From Nectonema munidae (Eukaryota; Nematomorpha; Nectonematoida; Nectonematidae): DNA of 64,000 nucleotides. Where the stretch lies: positions 251,001-315,000 of the forward strand of contig JAUIRK010000902.1 in assembly GCA_030549495.1 (NCBI GenBank), read 5' to 3'. Each line of letters starts with the position of its first letter. Position 1 is the first letter of the stretch. Both the position numbers and the translations under genes were made by a program. The notes below the pieces were generated by a model. It was not told where the DNA came from. It saw nothing but the letters and a program-made list of their open reading frames with translations, and did not search any database. Below, one piece after another: positions 1-9,634 of this stretch.

Positions 1-639
1 AGCAATTAGTTTATCATTAAAAATAAATTAAAGCAGACAATATAAATAAATTATATGTAATCTATATAAAATTTAAAAAACCTTATCAAAAGTAGAAAGA
101 TCTATCTATTTAAATAAAAAAAAATAGATTTAAATCTATTGAAATCTCTTAATACTTAAAAAATAAAAGTAATAGAGTTTAGAAAAAAAAATTTATAAAC
201 TAAATAATTTAGATTATAGAAATCTATTACTGAAAAATAAAATTTATAAAAATAATTTAGATTTTAAAGAAATCTTAATAAAACTTTAGTTATTTAAAAA
301 TGTTCAATAGTAGGTATCAATTTTTAGAAATCTAATACAAAATTTATAAATTAAAAAAACAACTTTAATAAAGAATCTTATTTTATTAGAAATAGAGATT
401 TGAAACAGTAACATACAAATTTATTATCTTTCCTGAGAAGAATAAATAAACCCATCAGCCATTAATTTAATTGGATATATTGAGAATGTAAAATTTTTTT
501 AATGCAAATGATTTTTTTGATTGGCTAAAATAAGTACATCATATACTATATATGAAAATTTTTTGAATAAAAAGATTTAATGTAAAATAAAGTTAAAAAA
601 TCGGAAATTTAAAAAATGGAAAATTCAAAAATTTTAAAA

Positions 640-715
640 TGTATTCTGATAGAGTTTGATACGCTGATTCCAAATATGTAATTTGTTTGAAATAAATCGA
701 ATGATTTTTTAATTT
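640..715 (+). repeat. Dispersed repeat, reverse copy at 62300-62370
   Basis: The run containing GCTGATTCCAAATATGTAAT followed by TTGTTTGAAAT matches, on the opposite strand, the run at about 62300-62370 (ATTACATATTTGGAATCAGC preceded by ATTTCAAACAA). About 50-60 bases correspond with few differences. It does not code for anything recognisable and is probably a fragment of an interspersed repeat. Confidence 0.6.
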
Positions 716-1014
716 TTTTAGGTCAAATTGGAATTTTTGTCATTTTATCAATTTCAAGGGCTAAAAATAGACTCCAAAATTTACAATTTTTTGATTGATA
801 AAAAACACTGAACAAAATATCTTTTTAGATTTTAGATACTTAATTGATAGTTATTTTTAATTGAAATGCTGCTGTCAACACATAAAGTATTTATATTTTA
901 AAAACATCCTGCATACACTTTTGAGATGTACATGAGATAAGCTCTAATGCTATAAAAAATAAATTCTGTATTTTAATGACATGTATCTGTCCTATATGAA
1001 AAATTTAAATCGAT

Positions 1015-1285
1015 ACAGTTTAATTTTTTTGTTTAAACTCTAAACACAAAACGGAATAGTTGGAAATTTTATATGGTGTTTAAGATTATAAATAATTTTT
1101 CAACATAAAAATGTCTAAATGTAATATAATATGTTTAAATGCTAAATATTTTCCTTTCAATGTGTTTTTAGGTGTAAAGTGTTTAGGTTTTAAACATTAT
1201 TTAAACACAAAAATAACCAAACACCTAATACTGTGTTTAAATTCTAAACGCACTTTTTACAGTGTGGTAGCGGAACGAGCTGTAA
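1015..1285. repeat. Cluster of inverted TTTAAAC/TAAACAC words
   Basis: Short words of the type GTGTTTAAA, GTTTAAACTCTAAACAC, GTGTTTAGGTTTTAAAC and TTTAAACACAAA recur at least six times in both orientations over 270 bases. The outer pair (GTTTAAACTCTAAACAC near 1032 and GTGTTTAAATTCTAAACGC near 1232) resemble one another. It could be a decayed MITE with repeated subterminal motifs, or low-complexity drift. Confidence 0.35.
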
Positions 1286-2893
1286 AAGTGATGGAAGAAC
1301 TTTTTTCAACCTGCAAAAAAGACAAATACCTTAACACTAAATTTATTAATACAAATACACAGATCTAAAGAATAGTTTTATCATTCTATATCATATGTAA
1401 ATAAGTTTCTGTAATCCATCCACTCATAATACATAATAAATTATGATTTTAATAAAGAATGTATGATACTCCACGTATTATATCGTAAAAAACAAAAATG
1501 ATTTAGGCGCGGAACATTTTTTTAGAAATTAGACTAAAAAAAGTTGTTTTTAGATGTTTTAATCAAAAGTTCATTCGTTAGTACATCAGGGTAAGAAATT
1601 AAAAATTTGTAATAACCCTAATGTACACATTTACTCCATTCAGCATTTTCAATGTGTTTTTTCTTGTAATAAAATATATATAACGTACTAAATGATTACT
1701 ATTTAATTTTGTCTCATTTTGTGAGGCATAAGTAGATGTCAATTTGAAAATATTCCTAATCTCACAGACTCCATTTTTTTGAGGTTTTTCTGCCTACCAA
1801 AAAAATCTTTTTCTTTGAAATTTTTAAATTTCGATTTTAAAAGAGCATGAGTGAAATTCCATGCATAATAAGTAAAAGTGCATACTTCATAATTGTCTAA
1901 GAACATTCTAACCATTACAAAACGTAGTTTTAAAATAAATTTTAACACCATCTAGTTTTGATAATTTTTAGTTTTCGTCTGATTCCATATTTCATACCTT
2001 TTTCATATAATTTGTATCTACAGGTAACTATATGAAAATGAATTTTTAGGAACTGAGAACACAATTTATAAAAACATAGAGAATTTCTGAAAGGAGAAAA
2101 ATGAGTATGAAAAGTGATCGAGATTTCCAAAAAAGGAAGAGTGCAAGATAAAAAATCAAATCAATATTGGTATATTTTCCTAAAATAAAACTCAATTCAA
2201 TGAAAATGGATTTTTAAATGTCAAAAATACCATTTTCACTAAAAAAACACAAAACAAAAATTTAATTTTAAAAAGTTTATTACAAAAAAAAACATAAGTC
2301 TAACAAAAAGTTAAAAAAACTGAAAATAAGAATAACGATACTATTCTTGTTTTTGATAAAAATCTGACTGAACTGTAAAAAAAGCAAATATAATACTTGA
2401 ATGACAATTAGAACACAATGATTCACTCAGAGTAAAAACATTTTCTAGTACCCCTCATTCTAAAAAGAAATTCAATAATTGAACAGTATCATCTTGAAGA
2501 ACTGCTTTTGAATGTTGGGAATCCTAGAGGGAACCCATAATAAAAAAGAAACTTGTGATTGGCCTTGACATTTGATTAATTTAAGCACAAACGTTTATTT
2601 AAATAAAACAAAGCTTCCGTGAAGAAGTTTTTAAAAAAACTTTTTTACCTCATTTCTGTATAGGAAATGCATTGCTAGGACAGCTGTGCTTAAAAGTGAC
2701 TGATGAATTTTAACCACTATATCTTGAAAATTCAACGGTTTCCGTCCATCTTCTACTGTATTTGTAATTAGTGAAGTCTCTAGACACTCTATTGAAATAA
2801 GCAACTCCACTTTTGTATTTATTACATAAAATCAAGCTTTCAGGTTTTTTATCGCTTAAAAAATCTTTAAAAAATCAAACTAAATGAAATTTA

Positions 2894-3640
2894 TTAAAAT
2901 AAAAAAATATTATGCGTTATATTCAAGAAGTGTTGCAGAGAGGACAAGTTAAAAAAGAATGCTTTTTGCAAATAAATCATTTGCAACGAGCACACTTGCG
3001 CGTACATCTCGTTCTTGGCTTGTAATCGGGTACAAAACAATATCCTCTGCTTGAAGAAAGAGCTTCTGAGATTGCAGGAGGTGCAGGAAATCCGAAGTAA
3101 GACAAAGCGCTCTTTATCGGCAAAGAAATTTGAGCAATAAGTGAACGATTTAGCAATGATTGTCTGCATAAGCTTAGGGACAAGCTTTTCAAAAAACTTT
3201 TCTTCCTCCCTTTTTTGTAGAGATAGCTTTTTCGGAGCAATTGTGCTGGAAAATAACCCATGAATTGTAAGCTGCAATGTCTATATAATTGGTAAATATC
3301 GCCATAGTCCAGCGCCTACTCTGTTTGTAACAGGTATATTCCCTTGCCATTCGGTTGAAACTGTCAACACTACATTTATTTTCATTATAACATAATATTG
3401 TTTCTGGTTTGCTTTTGTTATTCGTTATGGTTACACTTCTTGTGTGTTGTGAAGACAAAACGTATACAGGCTTGAAATTTTTTTTAGCATGTTTCAATGG
3501 TATGTATATTAAAAGCGATGCAAACCTACTATACACTATCTTGCTCTCAGTCTCTTGTAAGTTGAGAGTTTTCAAGTACTTAGGTTTGAGTAAAGCCGGT
3601 ACAAATCTATGATTTGGATTGACAGATATCAAAAAATATT
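2894..3640 (-). pseudogene. piggyBac transposase, 3' half (relic)
   Basis: Read on the minus strand, the frame beginning near 3632 shows the C-terminal part of a piggyBac (DDE_Tnp_1_7/PGBD) transposase: a segment CYNENKCSVDSFNRMAREYT, then YKQSRRWTMAIFTNYIDIAA and NSWVIF, the usual region after the last catalytic Asp. After one frame change (about 3200-3260) the cysteine-rich tail follows, with RCTRKCARCK and, 3' of it, FICKKHSFLTCPLC, matching the zinc-binding tail of the family. The N-terminal half is absent: homology stops where the foldback at 3629 begins, so this copy was truncated or interrupted there. It is a plain DNA transposon relic and not functional. Confidence 0.8.
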
Positions 3641-3792
3641 TATTCTTTTTAAATATATCGTTGGCTCCCCTTACTTTTAAAATTGAAAGATAAACCTAGT
3701 CTTTAATAATTAATTTTTATCAAAATTATGCACATACGAAACTAAAAGTAAGGGGAGCCAACAATATATTTAAAAAGAATAAATATTTTTTG
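3629..3792. repeat. Foldback with 52-bp inverted arms
   Basis: The left arm (3629-3680) and right arm (3742-3792) are reverse complements over about 51 bases with one or two mismatches. Each contains TTGGCTCCCCTTACTTTTA or its complement, and the spacer is about 60 bases. A transcript or single strand would form a long hairpin. It is probably a foldback or MITE-type element that landed in the piggyBac relic at 2894-3640. No target duplication was identified. Confidence 0.75.
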
Positions 3793-3799
3793 ATTTGAA

Positions 3800-4145
3800 C
3801 ATTTTTCGATTCTTTGATTATTCGACAAATATAATATTTAAAATCGTGCAAATTGCAAAGTATAGGTAATAACTTTTGTAACATCGTATGAGGTAGCAAA
3901 ATATGAACAGAAAGTTTGATATTTTTTGATTTTTTAAAGAATATTTTTCGATTCTTTGATTACAGAATTTTATTTTGATTATTTGACAAATATAATATTT
4001 AAAATCGTGCAAATTGCAAAGTATAGGTAATAACTTTTGTAACATTGTATGAGGTAGCAAAATATGAACAGAAAGTTTGATATTTTTTGATTTTTAAAGA
4101 ATATTTTTCGATTCTTAGATTACAGAATTTTATTTTGATTATTTG
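3800..4145 (+). repeat. Tandem 142-160 bp repeat unit
   Basis: The word CGATTCTTTGATTA recurs at about 3807, 3949 and (one change) 4109. The intervening sequence repeats almost exactly (GACAAATATAATATTTAAAA, GCAAAGTATAGGTAATAACT, ATGAGGTAGCAAAATATGAA). Partial units occur at 19495-19575, 45030-45140 and 48407-48460. In this window the unit travels next to the 28-bp minisatellite module. Confidence 0.75.
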
Positions 4146-4149
4146 ATAA

Positions 4150-4555
4150 AATATATTATATAGGTTGGAGATGAATTATCGCGGTATACAGGTTGGAGAT
4201 GAACCAACGTAGTATACAAATGTATATAGGTAATAACTTATGTAGCATCGTCTCCCCGAATGAGGTATATCAAATCTTACATCTAGCAGAATGTGAACAG
4301 AAAGTTGAACATTGTCTCCCTAGTTATTTGTACATGGAATAGAAACCATCGTAGTATACAGGTTGAAGATGAATCATCGTAGTATAGAGGTTGGAGATGA
4401 ATCATCGTATATACAGTTTGGAGATGAATCATTGTAGTATATAGTTTGGAGATGAATCATCGTAGAATACAGGTTGGAGAAGAATCAACGTAATATACGG
4501 GTTGGAGATAACACGCAAGTTGTCTACCCGCGTTCAACCGTACAGGTTATGAGAA
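4150..4555 (+). repeat. 28-bp minisatellite module (about 8 units)
   Basis: Imperfect units of the form GGTTGGAGATGAATCATCGT plus AGTATACA repeat about eight times. They are interrupted by a fixed segment (GCATCGTCTCCCCGAATGAG, then CAGAAAGTTGAACATTGTCT, then GGAATAGAAACCATCGTAGT). The module closes with GGTTGGAGATAACACGCAAG, TTGTCTACCCGCGTTCAACC and GTACAGGTTATGAGA. The same fixed parts with different unit numbers occur at 43230-43425 (minus, one unit), 48460-48680 (two units) and 59590-59769 (about five units), so it is a family with a variable-number core. Confidence 0.8.
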
Positions 4556-4624
4556 TATATCATTACATATTAGAGAAGAGTTTTCTAAACTCTTTATACT
4601 GAAAAAATATTTTTTCAAATATAT

Positions 4625-6560
4625 TACTGTTTTAGTTTAAAATGCATCCCTTATCTGCTAATTAATGGTATGAAGCACATGGAAAATATAAACAGTAAAA
4701 TGGTATTTCTTAAGGACTTATGATATAAGTAATGTATTCTGAAAGCCCATAAAAAATGCTTTAATTTGGTATATCGCAGGATGCATTTTGTTGAGAAATG
4801 TGAAAGTTATAAGCGTTTTAATATTTGACTAAGATTTAAGCTAGGAACACTACCAATAAACTAAGCGTACACTAGCCCGATAAAATAAACCACACACGCG
4901 TGCTAAAGATGTGGTGTAGCGTATGCGAGATAAGAATTTCCTGCGCTCACAAACGCGTAATGCAACATGTGTTAATCTTTCTTCGCATAATTAACCGCTA
5001 AAATCAATAACAATCGTTTTAGAATCAATAATGTGATTTATTCTTCGCACACTGTCGGTATAAAAATAACAAATGCCCTTCGTTAAAAATTAGAAAGATT
5101 GCATCTAAACTAAATAAAAGTAGACTATGATTATCCAACAAAACTCATTATTTCTTCAATGTGGATGCATGCGCACACGTGTTAGATTCGAAAATTATAA
5201 TTATTTTATAAAAATATAGAAATAAATTTAGGATTATAGTGAAAAAAAATTAATTCATGAGATTACTTATTGAGAAAAATTGATTACAACACATATTTTG
5301 ATCTATTTATCTTCTCTTTAGAAATTTATATGCTGTAAACAATAATAAAAATAATATTTATCCAAAACATATTTTTTTCGAATCAAAGTGTATATCAAAC
5401 CCGCCCTTAAATTTTGGATGATTAATTCAAAAGAAGTAAAAAACTAAAAAACCGAAAACTAAAATGATTTTATAAAAATCTAAAAATAAATAGTGGACAA
5501 CGATTATCCAACAAAACTTGTACATTCGATCTACATTTTTCACTTCAAAAATAATTTTAAATTTATTAGAAAAACATTATACTGACCAATAAAAAAAACG
5601 AAGGTTAATTTATAAAAAAATCGAAAAACTAATACTATTTTATAAAAATCTACAAATAAATTTAGATTCTGAGAGTAGAGTCGCTTTATAATTATGTTGG
5701 AAATTGTCACATAATATAGGTAAAAATTTGTCCTAATGAAAGGAGCTTTAGTTTAAAATGCATCCCTTATCTGCTAATTAATGGTATGAAGCCCATGGAA
5801 AATAAAAACAGTAAAATGGTATGTACTTATGATATAAGTAATGTATTCTGAAAGCCCATAAAAAATGCTTTAATTTGGTATATCGCATGATGCATTTTGT
5901 TGAGAAATGTGAAAGTTATAAGCGTTTTAATATTTTACTTAGATTTAAGCTAGGAACACTACAAATAAACTAAGTGTACACTAGCCCAATAAAATAAACC
6001 ACACACGCGTGCTAAAGATGTGGTGTAGCGTATGCGAGATAAGAATTCACTGCGCTCACAAACGCGTAATGCAACATGTGTTCATCTTTCTTCGCATAGT
6101 TATGCTCTAAAAGCAACCAATAATGTGATTTATTCTTCGTACACTGTCGGTATAAATATAACGAATGCCCTTCGTTAAAAATTAGAAAGGTTGTATCTAA
6201 ACTAAATAAAAGTAGACTACGATTATCCAACAAAACTCGTACATTCAATCGACAAAACCACACACGCGTGCTAAAGATGTGGTGAAGCGTATCTGAGATA
6301 AGAATTCACTGCGCTCACAAACGCGTAATGCAACATGTGTTTCTTCGCATAATTATGCTCTAAAATCAATCAATAATGTGATTTATTATTCGCACACTGT
6401 CGATATAAATATAACGAATGCCCTTCGTTAAAAATTAGAAAAGTTGTATCTAAAATAAATAAAAGTAGACTACGATTATCAAACAAAACTCGTACATTTA
6501 ATCGACATTTTTCACTTGAAAAATAATTTAAAATTTATTAGAAAAATATTATATGACCTA
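4625..6560 (+). repeat. Internal duplication of the repeat core in copy A
   Basis: The block starting TTTAGTTTAAAATGCATCCC is present at about 4630 and again at about 5748 with few differences. A third partial block restarts at about 6255 at AAACCACACACGCGTGCTAA. Downstream, 6480-6780 and 6835-7200 also repeat one another. Copies B and C of the same family have only one core block, so the duplications are private to copy A. Confidence 0.75.
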
Positions 6561-7447
6561 TACTACTGACCCATAAAAAGTAAAAAATATATATTAATTT
6601 TCGACAGTTTTATTTAACTATGACATTGTAAAATGTTAAAAACCATATTCTACCTTTGTGAATATAAAATTTTGAAGAAATAATATATAAACTCATCACG
6701 TTAATTATTGGTATTTTTTGAAACTAGATAAAAGTTAACTGACCTCACATAAAAGCGAATTTTGGAAAAATAAAAATATATTTATTTGTAAAACCTAGCC
6801 TATTTTACCCACAAAGAGTATAGCTTCAAATCTTGTACATTCGATCAACATTTTTCACTTCAAAAATAATTTAAAATTTATTAGAAAAACATTATACTGA
6901 CCTATACTACTGACCCATAAAAAGTAAAAAATATATATTAATTTTCGACAGTTTTCTTTAACTATGAAATTTTAAAATGTAAAAAATCATATTTTACCTT
7001 TGTGAATATAAAATATTGAAAAAATATTATATAAATTAAGAACGTTAATTAATATTGGTATTTTTTGAAACTAGATAAAACTTGACTGACCTTACATAAA
7101 AGCAGATTTTGGAAAAATGAAAATATATTTATTTGTATAACCTAGCCTATGTTAACCACAAAGCGTATACCTTTCCAATGATATCATTTTCATTCAATTT
7201 TTTTTTTAAAAATCTTCACATTATGCTTCAATAAAAAGCTAGTCCGCAATTTTTTCAAAAATTTAGACAAGATTTTTCGAAGTAAAATACATTTATTAAA
7301 ATTTTTTAAAACTTTTGCAAAAATAAATTATTCTAGAGTATGTAGCAAACGATAAGCTTTCTAAAGATATATATATCATGAAAAAAAATATTGAAAAACA
7401 GTTTAATTCTTTCTGCAAATCAAACAAGTAAAAATTTGCAAAAATTA

Positions 7448-7458
7448 GTATTGGTAGT

Positions 7459-7503
<45 letters not shown>
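7448..7503 (+). repeat. (ATT)n microsatellite
   Basis: About 17 consecutive ATT triplets inside repeat copy A. The corresponding position in copy C (60017-60062, read on the minus strand) carries a triplet array of changed composition, while copy B has almost none, so the array has grown and mutated independently in each copy. Confidence 0.9.
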
Positions 7504-7506
<3 letters not shown>

Positions 7507-7749
7507 TACATAAACATTTCAACCAATCATATAGTTTTTATGAAATAAAACTGCAATTTCAAAGTTAAATTTTTTAAACTTTTAGGTAGAATTTTTGAAA
7601 TGTGGCTTTCAATATGTATGTAAAATATTTTTTGAAAATTTTTATTTTAAGTATATTTTTTAAGCATTTTACGATTTACACATTTAAATATATAATAAGG
7701 CTGGCAAGTTTGGCGATTTGTCTCCCCGGAGGTCTTGCCAGACCTCTGA

Positions 7750-9465
7750 TAAATTGAAGATTTGAAAAAGTATAATGAAGAGAGACTGAATTTTAATAGC
7801 GAAAGATATTAAGGGGAAGAAGATAGAAAAAAGGAAAAAATAATAGTGAAAATAAATATGATAAAACATAAGATTGAAATCAATTAATTTGAAATATTAA
7901 ATTTGTTGAAAAGATAGGGAATAAAGAGAATAATCATCCAGGGTCAGATGGATAGTATTGCTATGCACTATGGGGATATAAAAAGAGAATTATTCACTAA
8001 GGTTGGAAAGAAAAAAAGAAAAAAACAAAATTTTTTACAGATTTTAAAGGAATAAATTAAGTTTGAAGAGCCTAACAAATTTAATAAATTTAAATAACTT
8101 TGTAAATAATTTGACAATTTAATTTAAATTTTGCATATTAACAAAATATAATATACAATATATATATTCAAAGTTACAATTAAAAAATTAAATCTGTTTC
8201 CTAGAATTTGTATGATAGTATCTCAAATTTCTGGGAGCCATTTTCTTTAAAATTTTAATCAAATTTGTGAAGAAAGAATAAAATTTATTATAAAGAACCC
8301 TAACACGGTAACTCAAGCCAAACTTTTCTACGTTCTAGAAAACCCGTACACAGATTGCCCTCAATCCAATCCTACACTAATGGGCGTCTTCCATCAATAC
8401 AGATTTAATTAAATTGAGTTGATAAATATAAACTTCTAAACAAAAAAACTCGTACTCAAATTTCATTGGTTGGTGAGAGAAAAACAACCAAAAATAATTG
8501 ATAAAGCTGTAAAAATCATTTCTTTTTAATTATAATAATGTAAAAAATACCAAATAAGTGAAGTTTAAGTTGGAAAATATATGAACTATGATTTTAATCT
8601 TCAAAGTTCAATAACGCTGTACAACTATTTCTATTATCTGATTTTACAACTACTATCTCTCAATAATTTAAATAATTGGCTATTTATAAAATGTAAATAA
8701 AAAATTCGAATAGTTAGAATCGATCTTTTTTTTGATTTTCACATATATATAATGAATGAGATTATTTTAAAAAAATTTCAGAAAGTTTCTTTTTCCAACA
8801 GCTGAATTTTTACGTTCAAATGGTGAAACATTGATGTCTTTTATAATTTTAGTTTGTAATAAGGATAATAACGATCTCAATTGAAATTAAAATCGTTAAA
8901 ATAATTACTTTCCTTAAAATCATTTAAATAAATCCTTAGATCCTTAACTAAAATTAATTTGATCAGAACAAACTATATTTCTTTCATCAATTTTCTTTTC
9001 TACAAATAGCCTAGCTAAAAAGTGAAGACTTTTCAGAAAAGGATCTAGAATTATCAAATATCATAATGAACGTATTGATCAAAAGAGAAAAGTCCATATT
9101 CAATAAAATTTAAAACGAACTTTTATCAAGGCAACTGGAAGGTATTCAACAGTTAAATTGTTTTTAATTTTATTATTTTATAGTTTTATTATATAATGTT
9201 GTAAAAACATGAAAGCTTGAAACATCAAACAAAAAGCGAAAGATGAAACATTTATAATGAAGGAAAACTGATATTTATTTTAGTTAATGAGAATAAAAAG
9301 CTGAAAAGTCTTTGTATAGACACTATAATTTTACATAGATTTATTTTAAAAAAAATTAAATTTTTTCAAACTAATATACAATTTATTTGATTTTATTTTT
9401 AGTTTTTTCAGAAATTTCAATTTGAATCAACTCCAATCTTTTTTATATAATCTTTTTAGAAATCA
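7750..9465. other. Upstream flank of RBBP6, no gene seen
   Basis: AT-rich sequence without recognisable coding, tRNA or transposon motifs. The 5' UTR and promoter of RBBP6 should lie here or further upstream, but no TATA/initiator arrangement can be called with confidence in such AT-rich sequence. Confidence 0.5.
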
Positions 9466-9634
9466 ATGTCTTGTATTCACTACAAATTTAAAAGTAATAT
9501 TGAATATAGTTCCGTCAAGTTCGATAATATTCATATTACACTATCTGAACTTAGAGATGCTATATCTTTACAAAATAATATTGGCATTTCTACTAATTTT
9601 GAGCTTGAAATTAGAAATTCTCAAACCTCTGAAG
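9466..9634 (+). CDS. RBBP6: RBBP6 exon 1 (DWNN domain, N-terminal)
   Basis: Begins with the ATG of MSCIHYKFKSN, which matches the near-invariant MSCVHYKF start of RBBP6 proteins, so the start is secure. It covers residues 1-56 of the ubiquitin-like DWNN domain (FDNIHITLSELRDAI, then DLEITNAQ-like FELEIRNSQTSE). It ends at GAAG|GTAATT with one base of codon 57. Confidence 0.95.

Larger units (their letters stand above)
1..2880. other. AT-rich gene-poor flank
   Basis: No protein family, tRNA or rRNA is recognisable on either strand. The open frames here (for example 1111-1368 +, 1739-1951 -) have AT-driven composition and no recognisable motif. Two small structures stand out and are listed separately: a dispersed repeat near 640-715 and a cluster of TTTAAAC/TAAACAC words at 1015-1285. 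Confidence 0.6.
4556..7749 (+). mobile_element. Long hairpin-ended non-coding repeat, copy A
   Basis: A long AT-rich non-coding element shared with 48681-50331 (+) and 59770-62185 (-). It contains a hairpin-prone core (ACCACACACGCGTGCTAAAG then ATGTGGT; the inner CACGCGTG is a perfect palindrome). It ends with GAGGTCTTGCCAGACCTC, a perfect 6-bp stem with a 6-base loop, then CTGA followed by T. All three copies lose similarity just after CTGA|T. An end of the CTRR type next to a hairpin, in front of a host T, is what Helitrons show. No Rep/helicase gene is present, so a non-autonomous Helitron-like element is an inference. Internally this copy carries a duplicated block (4625-5160 against 5745-6245, and a partial third at 6250-6560). 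Confidence 0.6.

Noticed and set aside
3800-4555. A CRISPR-like array
   Set aside because: The 28-bp units are directly adjacent without unique spacers, the genome is eukaryotic, and no Cas genes are present. It is a minisatellite.
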